Origin: JAFGFG01 sp964442905
Lineage (GTDB): Archaea; Aenigmatarchaeota; Aenigmatarchaeia; QMZP01; JAFGSV01
DNA length: 34,763 nt
NCBI GenBank assembly: GCA_964442905.1
Contig: CAYUBD010000006.1
Span: 1 to 34,763, forward strand
Direction: 5' to 3'
Shown here: positions 16,772 through 24,335 of the stretch, piece after piece
Layout: each line of letters opens with the position of its first letter
Position numbering within the stretch: the first letter of the stretch is position 1
Program-made: the position numbers and the translations under genes
The notes under the pieces: generated by a model
What the model saw: only the letters and a program-made list of their open reading frames with translations
Told to the model about the DNA's origin: nothing
Databases searched by the model: none

Positions 16772-16939
16772 TTATTCAACGGTCTTGATAATCTTTCCGA
16801 TAATCTCGGCCTTCCCGCCGCTGTTTCTTGCGAGAACCTCTCCGCATACAAGGCACTTGACCTCGCCTGCCGCCTTGGAGAATATGACCTGTTCGTTCTT
16901 GCACCCTTCACATTTGACTTTAACAAATTCACCTGTCAT
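16772..16939 (-). CDS. rps27e: ribosomal protein eS27 (S27e), 55 aa
   Basis: I translated this short gene by hand. It starts MTGEFVKVKCEGCKNEQVIF and ends AEIIGKIIKTVE, with a four-Cys zinc ribbon CEGC (Cys10/13) and CLVC (Cys29/32), the hallmark of eS27 in the small subunit. GTGATTTT lies immediately before the ATG at 16939 and overlaps the eL42 stop (4-nt gap), so the two ribosomal genes are translationally linked. eL42-eS27-aIF2-alpha is a common archaeal order. The length is slightly below the usual 60-65. Confidence 0.93.
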   Translation of the reverse strand: MTGEFVKVKCEGCKNEQVIFSKAAGEVKCLVCGEVLARNSGGKAEIIGKIIKTVE

Positions 16940-16943
16940 AAAA

Positions 16944-17240
16944 TCACTTATTCTTAAACTCGAATTTCTTGGATCTGAATCCCCCGCTGCTCTTTGTGTG
17001 GCTCTTCTTGCACTCCTTGCACTTGAACCTCAGATCGACTTTTTTCGTCGGCTTGCCGTCACCCTTCGGGTTTGGCCTGGGGAATGAGCCATATCCCTTA
17101 AGCTTGGCCTTGAACCTTCTCTGTGCTTCTGACATGGGATGCGCTTTCCCCCTTCCTTTTCTGCTGCTCAAGCTGGCTGTGTGTTCTGTGTGCTTCTTGC
17201 AGGTGGGACAGTATGTGTTCATAGTCTTCGGATACTTCAT
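16944..17240 (-). CDS. rpl44e: ribosomal protein eL42 (L44e)
   Basis: This large-subunit E-site protein is 98 aa and very basic. Zinc pairs are YCPTCKKHTEH (Cys11/14) and FKCKECKKSH (about Cys74/77). Between them is the Gly/Lys-rich loop KLKGYGSFPRPNPKGDGK that reaches the CCA end of E-site tRNA in related structures. The ATG at 17240 is preceded by GTGATTTT, the same short leader motif used by eS27 and Rpo4. It is the first gene of the eL42-eS27 pair. Confidence 0.95.
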   Translation of the reverse strand: MKYPKTMNTYCPTCKKHTEHTASLSSRKGRGKAHPMSEAQRRFKAKLKGYGSFPRPNPKGDGKPTKKVDLRFKCKECKKSHTKSSGGFRSKKFEFKNK

Positions 17241-17318
17241 AAAATCACGTATCTCTAATTATACTGGATAATGTTAATAAACATTTAGTTTTTAAAACAG
17301 TTGGTTAGAGGTTTCATT

Positions 17319-17897
17319 ATGAGAATACCTGAACTTTTCAGGAAGCTGGCGCGCGGGCCGCAGATTATAACGCTGAAGGATGCCGGGATGATTGCAGCCT
17401 TTACAGGGCTGACATCAGGTGATACTGTGGTTGATGCGGGTGCGGGTTCCGGATTCCTGTCAATATTCCTTGGAAATCAGGTGAAGCCCGAGGGGAGGGT
17501 GGTCTCTTACGAAGTGCGTGAAGATTTCTCAAAGATAGCTACAAGGAATGTGAAGAAAGCGGGTCTCGAGAAATACGTGGAGGTGAAGAACAAAGATGTC
17601 TTCAAGGGAATAGATGAAAAAAACGTTGATGTCATCACGCTCGATATGCCGGAGCCATGGCATGCAATAGAACATGTATACAACGCACTCAAGAAGGACG
17701 GTTATCTTGTATCTTTTCTGCCTACGATAGAGCAGATGAGGAAATTCGTTCTGTTATGTAAAGATAAAGGTCTCAAGCACGAGCAGTCAATTGAATGCAT
17801 AGTCAGGGAAATGTCAGTAAAGGAAACCGGTACAAGACCGGAGACAAAGGGACTCATGCATACGGCTTATCTTTCGTTCTTCAGGAAATCTTTCTGA
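17319..17897 (+). CDS. trmI: TrmI-like tRNA (adenine-N1) methyltransferase, short form
   Basis: This SAM-dependent Rossmann methyltransferase probably methylates A57/A58 of tRNA. Motif I is VVDAGAGSGFLSIFLG (about 37-52), the acidic loop SYEVRED follows, and the catalytic-site motif is LDMPEPWHAI (about 108-117), typical of TrmI. At 192 aa it lacks most of the N-terminal beta domain of the usual 250-aa enzyme, so substrate choice is less certain. I chose the ATG at 17319 because GAGGT (17308-17312) lies 6 nt before it. Its 3' end overlaps the convergent hisS gene by 17 nt. Confidence 0.85.
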   Translation: MRIPELFRKLARGPQIITLKDAGMIAAFTGLTSGDTVVDAGAGSGFLSIFLGNQVKPEGRVVSYEVREDFSKIATRNVKKAGLEKYVEVKNKDVFKGIDEKNVDVITLDMPEPWHAIEHVYNALKKDGYLVSFLPTIEQMRKFVLLCKDKGLKHEQSIECIVREMSVKETGTRPETKGLMHTAYLSFFRKSF

Positions 17898-19182
17898 CTA
17901 TCGATTCCAGTGAGAGCTTCGATTCCTTTCCTGTCTTCATGTTCCTCAGCGTGTACTTCTTGGCTTTTACTTCATTTGGGCCGACTATTATTGAGTAGCA
18001 TGCGCCCTTCTTGTTGGCGTAGTCCATCTGCTTCCTGAGATCCCTGCCCATGATGTCAATCTCTGCGCTGATGCCTTCCTTTCTCAACCCGCATGCGATT
18101 TCCTGTGCGTTCCTCCTGACGCCGTCATTAACAGATATCACGAAAACGCTGCACGATTTTCCGGCATCCTTGAACATGTCCTCGGTCTTCATAATCTCGT
18201 AGATGCGCTCTATGCCCAGTGATATTCCGGTTGCCTTGGTCTGCTTTCCGCCATAAAGCCCTATCAGGTTGTCGTAGCGCCCCCCTCCTGAAACTGAGCC
18301 CACGTTCTTGCCGGCCTGAACTGAAATCTCGAATATTGGACCGGTATAATAATCCAGACCACGTACAAGGCTGAAGTCTATGACCAGGTTCTTGTTGAAT
18401 CCGTACGCCTTTGAAAGAGTCTCTATTTCTTCAAGTTCCCTCAGGCCCTCGTCAGCTATGGCATTGCCCTTCATCTGTTTCTTCATTTTAGCAAGTATGA
18501 CTGATGGCCTGCCCCTTATGTCTATCATATCCATGAGCATGGATATGCTCTTGGATTCGACCCCGATCCTCTTCAGCTCGAACACAATCTCGCTCGTTGT
18601 CACCTTTTCCAGCTTGTCAAGCGTCCTGAAGGTAAGCTTGGACAGGTTTGCGGGAATGCCCACGAATTCTATGAGCCCGTTGAGAACCTTCCTGTTATTC
18701 AGCCTTATCTCAAAATTCCTGAAACCCAGCCGCTTCAGTGATTCGAAAGCCACGGCCACGCATTCGGCATCCGCGTCCATCTTTCCTGTTCCCACAGTAT
18801 CAACATCCATCTGCATGAACTCGCGCATGCGCCCGGCCTGCGGCCTGTCGTAGCGCCACACCTTGCCTATCTGGTAGCGCTTGAACGGCATCTTCATCTG
18901 GGGATTGCTGGCGACCACGCGGGCGAGCGGGACCGTCAGGTCGAACCTCAAACCAAGCTCACGGTCAGATTTGTCCTTGAAGTAGTATATCTCGTCCTTG
19001 ACCGCATCGCCCCCGCTGCCCTTCTTGGACAGCATCTCCCATGATTCGAATGCGGGCGTGTCAAGCGGCTCGAAACCGAATGAATCGAATACCTTCCTCA
19101 CAGTGTCGATTATATACTGGCGTCTGCCCATTTCTTCCGGAAGGAAGTCCCTCGTTCCCCGCGGGGGCTGGTATTCTGCCAT
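17881..19182 (-). CDS. hisS: histidyl-tRNA synthetase
   Basis: This class II synthetase charges tRNA-His. The N-terminus PPRGTRDFLPEEM is diagnostic. Motif 2 follows in GLRFDLTVPLARVVA and the RYDRPQ region, the histidine-specific motif is LVRGLDYYTGPIFEI (about 255-270), and motif 3 is ATGISLGIERIYEI. The last 90 or so residues form the anticodon-binding domain. From the ATG at 19182 it is 433 aa, the normal size. I preferred this ATG to the GTG at 19191, which sits inside the AGGTGA ribosome site. A minus-strand TATA box (19216-19223) is about 37 nt upstream. Confidence 0.96.
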   Translation of the reverse strand: MAEYQPPRGTRDFLPEEMGRRQYIIDTVRKVFDSFGFEPLDTPAFESWEMLSKKGSGGDAVKDEIYYFKDKSDRELGLRFDLTVPLARVVASNPQMKMPFKRYQIGKVWRYDRPQAGRMREFMQMDVDTVGTGKMDADAECVAVAFESLKRLGFRNFEIRLNNRKVLNGLIEFVGIPANLSKLTFRTLDKLEKVTTSEIVFELKRIGVESKSISMLMDMIDIRGRPSVILAKMKKQMKGNAIADEGLRELEEIETLSKAYGFNKNLVIDFSLVRGLDYYTGPIFEISVQAGKNVGSVSGGGRYDNLIGLYGGKQTKATGISLGIERIYEIMKTEDMFKDAGKSCSVFVISVNDGVRRNAQEIACGLRKEGISAEIDIMGRDLRKQMDYANKKGACYSIIVGPNEVKAKKYTLRNMKTGKESKLSLESIVRKIS

Positions 19183-19234
19183 ATTATTCACCTGTTAATT
19201 ATTTTGCAATGTTCCTATAAAAGCTGGTTAAGAG

Positions 19235-19696
19235 ATGCCTTTAAAAATTTTAGCACCAAATCCTGACATGGCCGGGAAGAATACAGATTATGAGGAATAT
19301 ATCGGGACTCTTGCTGGTATGTTCAAAGGAGTCGGTGAGGGAATAACCTTCAGGAGATGTGATAGCAGCGGTAAGGAAATCGTTGAAGTCATAGTAGAAG
19401 GGAGTGGCTACAACGGGATGCACAGGCATGACAAAGGTCATCCGATATGTTTCGAGAAGTGTAACGGTATTTATCTCATGATGGATGTCGATTCCAATTT
19501 CATTCTTGAGGACCTCAATGAAATAGATGGAAAGTACAAGGAGTTCTTCACCGGGACCGGATATCACGGTGTCTTCAATCAGGGGGTTGAGCCGTTCTCA
19601 TATTTCATTCCGGTTCCTGATGGGGAAAACACATACTTCAACAAGGCTGTTCAGAAAGGTGCACTGAATTTTCTCAGGGGAAGTAAGCTTTTGTAG
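19235..19696 (+). CDS. hypothetical protein, 153 aa, His/Asp-rich core
   Basis: I do not recognise this protein. It is soluble, with a core NGMHRHDKGHPICFEKCNG (about 59-77) that concentrates three His, two Cys, Asp and Glu. It also has YHGVFNQGVEPFSYFIPVPDG (shortened here by its first turn) near 110-130. The alternation of short strands and the His cluster could suggest a small metal-binding beta protein, but no family motif is clear. The ATG at 19235 has no strong Shine-Dalgarno site, and the nearest TATA box (19216-19223) is too close for it, so the start may be wrong. It is transcribed divergently from hisS and stands alone before the TrmB regulator. Confidence 0.6.
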   Translation: MPLKILAPNPDMAGKNTDYEEYIGTLAGMFKGVGEGITFRRCDSSGKEIVEVIVEGSGYNGMHRHDKGHPICFEKCNGIYLMMDVDSNFILEDLNEIDGKYKEFFTGTGYHGVFNQGVEPFSYFIPVPDGENTYFNKAVQKGALNFLRGSKLL

Positions 19697-19837
19697 TTTT
19701 TACTCTCCAGTGACAATATATTTAAATAACTTACTGTCATATTCTTAGTACTGAAATGTGTTACAGCTTACTAGCGAACTGAAAAACATTTAAAAAGCCC
19801 ATAGTTAATTAGTAAGCAGTGACAAATCGGAGATAAT
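19697..19837 (+). promoter_or_regulatory. upstream region of the TrmB-family regulator with repeated motifs
   Basis: The gap holds two TATA-like boxes (around 19716-19729 and 19786-19796). CTTACT occurs twice (19730-19735, 19767-19772) and once inverted as AGTAAG (19811-19816). CAGTGACAA is a direct repeat at 19708-19716 and 19817-19825, and TGACA/TGTCA face each other across the first TATA box (19711-19715, 19735-19739). The second box fits transcription starting near 19815. A repeat-rich regulator promoter suggests self-control; the binding sites are inferred. Confidence 0.5.
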
Positions 19838-20623
19838 ATGTTAGGTTCACAGGAAATCCTTGATGCATTGAAGAATATCGGCTTAAATCTTTACGAGAGA
19901 AAGATTTATGTCGCACTCATCGCAAAGGGTGTGGCTACAGCCGGTGAGGTTTCTGAAATTGCAAAGGTTCCGAGGTCAAGATCCTATGATGTTCTGGAGT
20001 CTCTTGCTGACAAGGGATTCGTGGTTTCTCAGTCATCCAAGCCCATCAAATACGTTGCACTTGCACCTAAAGATGCGCTTGACAGGGCAAAAGACAACCT
20101 GCACAGGAAACACACAGACACAGTTGACAGGATGGACAGGATGTCCGGGTCTCCCGTGATGACAGACCTTGAGAACATATACAGCCAGGGATTCAGCACG
20201 ATTCAGCCATCAGACATCGCAGGCACGCTCAAGGGCAGCTTCTCAATCAACCAGCAGATGAAATCATTGTTCAAGAATGCAAAGAGCTACATAAACCTCA
20301 TAACAACTGAAGATGGTCTCACAGACCTCCACTCAAAGCACCTTAACGTTCTCAAAAGTGCCAAGAAAAGGGGTGCCAAGATAAAGATACTCGCACCAAA
20401 CGCAGATTCAAAGGCCGGGAAGGCGCTTTCAGCCATCGGTGAGCTGAAGAGTCTTCCAAAACCGATGGGAAAGATATTCACAGTCGATGGCGAGCATTTC
20501 ATGGTTTCTCTGACAGACAGCAAAGAAGTTCACCCGACACAGGATGTCGCTTTCTGGGCGGTTTCCAGCCACGTTTCTGGTGGCATGCTCGGACACATGT
20601 TCGACAGTATGTGGGGACAGTGA
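19838..20623 (+). CDS. TrmB-family transcriptional regulator
   Basis: This 261-aa protein has an N-terminal winged helix of the TrmB type. LKNIGLNLYERKIYVALI (about 10-27) is followed by the recognition region AKVPRSRSYDVLESLADKGF (about 42-61) and the wing YVALAPKDAL. After a short helical linker, the C-terminal 150 residues form a phospholipase-D-like effector fold common in archaeal regulators (KSYINLITTEDGL, KRGAKIKILAP, EHFMVSL). Members respond to sugars or other metabolites; the ligand here is unknown. GGAG lies 6 nt before the ATG. It has no co-transcribed target, so it may act elsewhere or on itself through the repeats just upstream. Confidence 0.88.
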   Translation: MLGSQEILDALKNIGLNLYERKIYVALIAKGVATAGEVSEIAKVPRSRSYDVLESLADKGFVVSQSSKPIKYVALAPKDALDRAKDNLHRKHTDTVDRMDRMSGSPVMTDLENIYSQGFSTIQPSDIAGTLKGSFSINQQMKSLFKNAKSYINLITTEDGLTDLHSKHLNVLKSAKKRGAKIKILAPNADSKAGKALSAIGELKSLPKPMGKIFTVDGEHFMVSLTDSKEVHPTQDVAFWAVSSHVSGGMLGHMFDSMWGQ

Positions 20624-20724
20624 ACCCACGAACTCATCTTCTTTAGAGAAAACACTTTCCACTATTAAGAATTAGTCGCGTATCAGGTCTGGAAAAATCG
20701 GCTAATTGTATCCGAAAGGTGACA

Positions 20725-20781
20725 TTACCAGTCTTCGTCTTCGTCGTCTTTGCCTTCCTCTTCCTCATCCCAGTAATACAT
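20725..20781 (-). CDS. candidate micropeptide, 18 aa, strongly acidic
   Basis: Hand translation gives MYYWDEEEEGKDDEDEDW then TAA, with 11 of 18 residues Asp or Glu and aromatic residues at both ends. Three signals support translation. GAGGT (20789-20793) stands 7 nt before the ATG. A TATA-like tract (20813-20828) lies 30-45 nt upstream. The ORF is on the same strand as aIF5A, starting about 58 nt beyond its stop. It could also be a leader peptide or a chance ORF. Nothing similar is known to me, and so short an ORF carries little statistical weight. Confidence 0.45.
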   Translation of the reverse strand: MYYWDEEEEGKDDEDEDW

Positions 20782-20812
20782 ACAATTTACCTCAATGATT
20801 CTATCACTGAGT

Positions 20813-20828
20813 TAAAATATTTAAATAT
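20813..20828 (-). promoter_or_regulatory. A/T tract: promoter of the micro-ORF or end of aIF5A
   Basis: On the minus strand ATATTTAAATATTTTA follows the aIF5A stop by about 11 nt. It fits a TATA box for the acidic micro-ORF, with the start about 16 nt before its ATG. It could also serve as the T-rich terminator of aIF5A. Confidence 0.4.
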
Positions 20829-20839
20829 ATTTGCCCCGA

Positions 20840-21226
20840 TCAGGCACCTTTCACGAGAATCTTGTTGCCAATCTTCCAGTAACCTACCTCGGATCCGGAT
20901 TCAAGCTTGCCTTTCATCTCAGCGGGAATCGCAGCATCAAATGTGCTGTAGTCCTCGAGATCCATGAGCTGAACGAAATCACCTGATATTGAAATTACCT
21001 GCGCCTTCTTTTTCTCGATTATAGGCAACTGTATGTTTGCGTCTGCAGGCTTCAACAGACTCCTCTTCCGGTTGTCGAACACACCCGTTGCATCGACCCT
21101 GGCCTTTGTTGATCCATGTTTCCCTGGTTTGGAAAGAGATATCTTGAGAATCTTGCATGGCTCGTCGTCTATCATGATGTAGTGGCCGGGTTTTACGCCT
21201 TTCAGTGTGCCACTTTTCGTTGCCAT
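20840..21226 (-). CDS. eif5a: translation factor aIF5A
   Basis: This hypusine-bearing elongation factor relieves ribosome stalling. The N-terminal SH3-like domain contains the modification loop SKPGKHGSTK (about 32-41), in which Lys36 is the expected deoxyhypusine/hypusine site. The C-terminal OB domain runs from about 70, with QLMDLEDYSTFD. At 128 aa it is the typical archaeal length. TTTTTAAC around 21249-21258 is about 28 nt before the ATG, so the transcript is probably leaderless. The divergent DUF655 gene starts about 100 nt away. Confidence 0.96.
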   Translation of the reverse strand: MATKSGTLKGVKPGHYIMIDDEPCKILKISLSKPGKHGSTKARVDATGVFDNRKRSLLKPADANIQLPIIEKKKAQVISISGDFVQLMDLEDYSTFDAAIPAEMKGKLESGSEVGYWKIGNKILVKGA

Positions 21227-21327
21227 GAATCTAATTGTCGGAATCAGTTAAAAAGATTATACATCCCTCACTGCTCCCAAATAAAAATATAAAACATCAA
21301 TTCATTGTAATCATAGGAAGTGTGAAA

Positions 21328-21900
21328 ATGACAGTCAAATCTATAAACAAAGATGAATGGTCGCTTGTCCTGGATTTCCTAGCCAAGGGCCACTCAAGCA
21401 TGCAGAGGTCAGAGCCTGTAGCCCAGGTAATAGGTGAGAAATATTTCTCTCTCCTGGAAATCATAACAAGGGAGAATGCCGTATTCAAGCCGGAGGACAG
21501 GGTCTACATCGGCGAGGGTAAGAGGACCGATGTCAAGTACATAAGAAAGAGGATAAACTACGACGAACTGACTGCTTCGGCTAAAGATGAGCTTACAGAC
21601 ATTGTTGAGAAGATTGTCGGTAAGAGTCCTAACACATTCATAAATTTTTTCAACAAGTCGGGCTCGGTTACGACCAGGCTTCACCAGCTTGAGCTGCTTC
21701 CGGGAATCGGAAAGAGTCATTTATGGGCCATAATAGGTGAGCGCAAGAAAAAGCCATTCGAGTCATTTGAAGACATGAAAAAGAGGGTTCCGTTGCTTCC
21801 GAACCCTGAGAAGCTTATAGTCAGGCGAATAATATCTGAGATGAACAATAAGGACAAATACAGGGTATTCGTGCCGAGGTGGGAGAAGAAAACCGGGTGA
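21328..21900 (+). CDS. DUF655 RNA-binding-like protein
   Basis: This 190-aa protein belongs to the archaeal DUF655 family. It has an N-terminal OB-like part (VIGEKYFSLLEIITREN, GEGKRTDVKYIRKRINYDEL split by its conserved turn) and a C-terminal helix-hairpin-helix region LELLPGIGKSHLWAIIGER (about 128-146), which suggests nucleic-acid binding. The function is not established. The ATG at 21328 was preferred to a longer in-frame start because TATA box 21284-21296 lies between them. In many archaea this gene follows eL21-Rpo4; here it is divergent from aIF5A. Its stop codon overlaps the likely GTG start of the CBS gene. Confidence 0.88.
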   Translation: MTVKSINKDEWSLVLDFLAKGHSSMQRSEPVAQVIGEKYFSLLEIITRENAVFKPEDRVYIGEGKRTDVKYIRKRINYDELTASAKDELTDIVEKIVGKSPNTFINFFNKSGSVTTRLHQLELLPGIGKSHLWAIIGERKKKPFESFEDMKKRVPLLPNPEKLIVRRIISEMNNKDKYRVFVPRWEKKTG

Positions 21901-22337
21901 TATGCTTGCTTGTGAAGGAAATTATGCAGAAAGACGTTGAGAAGGCAGAGTCTGGCAGCACTATAATCGATGCCGCCAGGAGAATGAAAGAGAAGGATAT
22001 AGGTTATCTGCTCGTTGTTGAGGAGAGCAAGCTCGTAGGCATTATCACTGAAGAAGATATTGTTGAGAAGGTGGTCAGTGAGGGGAAGGAGCCGGGAAAA
22101 ATCACTATCAATGACATAATGGTTAAGGATGTCACACACATAGATTCTGAGAAAACACTTGAAGAAGCAGCTCAGGTAATGACAGACAAGAATATACATA
22201 AACTGCCTGTGGTGGAGAACAAGAAGCTTCTGGGTATAGTCACGGCGGATGACATGGTGGCTGCAGAACCTAAGATGATGGACCATCTCGGTGAGCTACT
22301 CATATTCGCGCGGAAGCAGAAGAAGATGGCCGGATAG
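21897..22337 (+). CDS. tandem CBS-domain protein
   Basis: This 146-aa protein consists almost wholly of two CBS motifs: VKEIMQKDVEKAE...IDAARRMKEKDIGYLLVVEE...GIITEEDI and INDIMVKDVTHID...EEAAQVMTDKNIHKLPVVEN...GIVTADDM. Such pairs bind adenosyl nucleotides and usually sense energy charge or SAM. The start is uncertain. The GTG at 21897 overlaps the DUF655 stop in GTGA, while a GTG at 21912 or an earlier GTG at 21879 is possible; the domain needs only the residues from LLVKEIM on. It is translationally coupled to DUF655. Confidence 0.88.
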   Translation: MICLLVKEIMQKDVEKAESGSTIIDAARRMKEKDIGYLLVVEESKLVGIITEEDIVEKVVSEGKEPGKITINDIMVKDVTHIDSEKTLEEAAQVMTDKNIHKLPVVENKKLLGIVTADDMVAAEPKMMDHLGELLIFARKQKKMAG

Positions 22338-22413
22338 TATTCATCCAGCTGTTTAAGGGCGTTTTCCCCTTTTAAATCTTTGCCCCTATTAATTAACCAT
22401 TGTAGTGGTAACT

Positions 22414-23367
22414 ATGACAGCGATAGCAATGAATACTGCGGAGAGGACAAGAAGGCTTTTTGACGAGGCAGACGTATCTGTATGGGGGAACGTCAGCGGG
22501 AACGTCAGGCGCAGTCTCATAGACACCGGAAAGATGGCCGATGCAGCATGGGAAAACGCCATGATAGAAGAGGGGATGTACAGTGATTACAGTCCGACTG
22601 ATATATTTGTTGAAAATCATGGGTACAATGGCAACGGCCTGCTAAATGGTTACACTAATGGCAAGAAGATAGGAATAAACGAGGCTGTCGTGCCGGGAAC
22701 CATGGGTTATGAAGAGTTCATAAAAACAATTAAATTCAGCGATGATCCCATAAGCGGCATGCTCAGAGACATTTACAGCACAAGGGACGGAGCTTATGAT
22801 GCTCTCAAGGAGACTATTTACCACGAGGACGGCCACAACAAGACTCAGCTAAAGAAGCTGAAGACAAAGTGGAATACGTCCAAAAGGACATTCGTGGATG
22901 CCGTAAGGGTTGAAACGAGGAATTATATTTCTGATTTACTTGACACGAGCCTCAACTCGAAAATCAATCTTGCCGGGAGAGAATACACAGGAGAATCTCT
23001 GAAGAATGAAGCGAAGCTGTATTCCGGTAATTTCGACATCAAGGAATTTTTAGCAGCTATATTTTCAACAGGCCCGATAGAGGGTTCTAACCAGTTGACA
23101 ACCGAGAATGTCATGAAAAACAAGAGCAACTACCAGATACACCGGGAGAAGAAAGAGAATGGTATCACTACTTACGACAAGTTCACGGAGGCTGCTGCAT
23201 ATGCGCTTGATAAAATGGGTTTCGACAACGGCCTGCAGTTCTACCGCTCATGGATTGACAATCCCGGAATAATAAAGACATATATAAGGAATTTCTTCGA
23301 GTACAGCGGTCAGGGCCTACCTCAGAACAGAACCATTCAGATGGTTCCCGGGCAGATGGCTGCCTAA
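22414..23367 (+). CDS. putative HExxH (gluzincin-like) protein, 317 aa
   Basis: I recognise no family, but the layout resembles a zinc metallopeptidase. A beta-type segment NGKKIGINEA (about 82-91) precedes a helix with YHEDGHNKTQ, in which His137-Glu138-x-x-His141 is a good HExxH. Far downstream, FTEAAAYALDKMG (about 257-269) has Glu259 in the position of a gluzincin third ligand. The 30 residues before HEDGH are helical and acidic. No signal peptide is visible, so it is probably cytosolic. The ATG at 22414 follows GTGGT (22405-22409) and a TATA box near 22374. A smaller HExxH protein lies at 1198-1875; beyond the motif I see no clear similarity. Activity is not proven. Confidence 0.65.
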   Translation: MTAIAMNTAERTRRLFDEADVSVWGNVSGNVRRSLIDTGKMADAAWENAMIEEGMYSDYSPTDIFVENHGYNGNGLLNGYTNGKKIGINEAVVPGTMGYEEFIKTIKFSDDPISGMLRDIYSTRDGAYDALKETIYHEDGHNKTQLKKLKTKWNTSKRTFVDAVRVETRNYISDLLDTSLNSKINLAGREYTGESLKNEAKLYSGNFDIKEFLAAIFSTGPIEGSNQLTTENVMKNKSNYQIHREKKENGITTYDKFTEAAAYALDKMGFDNGLQFYRSWIDNPGIIKTYIRNFFEYSGQGLPQNRTIQMVPGQMAA

Positions 23368-23450
23368 TTTTACAACGCCATTTTATCGATTTTTTACGAA
23401 AAGGGGTATTTTACTGGTGTTTCTTGGCAAGCTATTATTTTTCAAGCGCC

Positions 23451-23460
23451 AATATATATT
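23451..23460 (+). promoter_or_regulatory. TATA box of the TIM barrel-cmk-KaiC operon
   Basis: AATATATATT at the end of a 140-nt A/T-rich gap places transcription near 23480, ahead of the ATG at 23490 or 23508. It rules against the longer in-frame starts further upstream. Confidence 0.55.
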
Positions 23461-23507
23461 ACATGTTAATACGAAAAAAGTCCCTGAAGATGCAGGAAAG
23501 GCTGGGG

Positions 23508-24335
23508 ATGAAGATAGGCGTCACATACGGCGTCTCATCAATCCCAGTAGTCAAGACCGTAGACGAGACGTTGTCGGTCCTCAGGGAGCTGTACAATGTG
23601 GGATTCAGGGCGCTTGTGCTTCCTCCCGAACTCTTCAAGGGAATAAATGAGACTACGGATTTGTACAAGGATTACTACGGAGACCTTCTCAGGATCAAGA
23701 ATATAGCCAAGAAGTTCGGTATAGAGCTTTCGCTGCGTCAGACAAACTTCGGAGACATGCCTGACAACAAGCTGCGTATCTTCTCAACAATCGCATCTGT
23801 CATGGACTGCCGAGTGTTCACCATACCCCCGACATTCTATTCCAGGATGCCGCAGTCCCGGGCATTGAAGCTGACAGTGTATAAGATAAACGAGATTGTG
23901 AACGAGCTGAGAGTCAGGGCGAAGATAGGCATAGAAACAACCGGCAAGCTAGGTGAACTCGGAAGCCTTGAGGATGTCATAGATATATGCAAGCGGACTC
24001 ATAACACAGAGCCTGTGATAAACTGGGCGCATCTCCATGCGAGAGGAGCGGGCTTCCTGAAAAGCCAGGATGATTTCAAGAGTGTAATTGAACAGGTAAG
24101 GCAGGAAATTGGACAGCAGTGGATAAGAGACGCGTACTTCTTCTTTTCAGGCATAAAGTATGGACCTTCCGGTGAGATTGCACATACATCCTTCATTGGC
24201 TCAGACCTGAAACTGCAGCACTTGATAAGGACCGCGCTGTCTTATGGGATTAGCGGGACCATCATATTCGAGGAGCCCGAGCGGGAGAAGAACATAGTCA
24301 CCATGCTTGACCAGCTTGGAGATATGGTAAGATGA
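23508..24335 (+). CDS. endonuclease IV-like TIM-barrel protein with altered metal site
   Basis: This xylose-isomerase/endonuclease IV-type barrel is 275 aa from MKIGVTYG. Conserved elements are IGIETTGKLGELGS (Glu143), INWAHLHARG (Asn172 and His175, where Nfo has Asp-x-x-His), FFSGIKYGPSGEIAH (Ser214, Glu223, His226), and IIFEEPERE (Glu256). The first two metal histidines of endonuclease IV are missing (SLRQTNFG and FTIPPTFY stand there), so a full trinuclear site is unlikely. It may be an archaeal Nfo relative with fewer metals or a sugar isomerase. The upstream in-frame ATG at 23490 is also possible. Its stop overlaps the cmk start by 4 nt (ATGA). Confidence 0.8.
   Translation: MKIGVTYGVSSIPVVKTVDETLSVLRELYNVGFRALVLPPELFKGINETTDLYKDYYGDLLRIKNIAKKFGIELSLRQTNFGDMPDNKLRIFSTIASVMDCRVFTIPPTFYSRMPQSRALKLTVYKINEIVNELRVRAKIGIETTGKLGELGSLEDVIDICKRTHNTEPVINWAHLHARGAGFLKSQDDFKSVIEQVRQEIGQQWIRDAYFFFSGIKYGPSGEIAHTSFIGSDLKLQHLIRTALSYGISGTIIFEEPEREKNIVTMLDQLGDMVR

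Noticed and set aside
16744..16932. A 62-aa minus-strand ORF in this interval
   Set aside because: It is the wrong frame of the eS27 gene (16772-16939), whose own frame shows the four-Cys zinc ribbon.
19205..19235. A TATA box shared by hisS and the plus-strand 153-aa gene
   Set aside because: TATAAAAG at 19216-19223 is only about 16 nt from ATG 19235, too close for archaeal spacing in the plus direction.
23380..23400. Resemblance of this stretch to the duplicated promoter at 1965 and 2589
   Set aside because: Only about ten nt such as TAAAATCGATA match, without the TATA core; likely chance in A/T-rich DNA.
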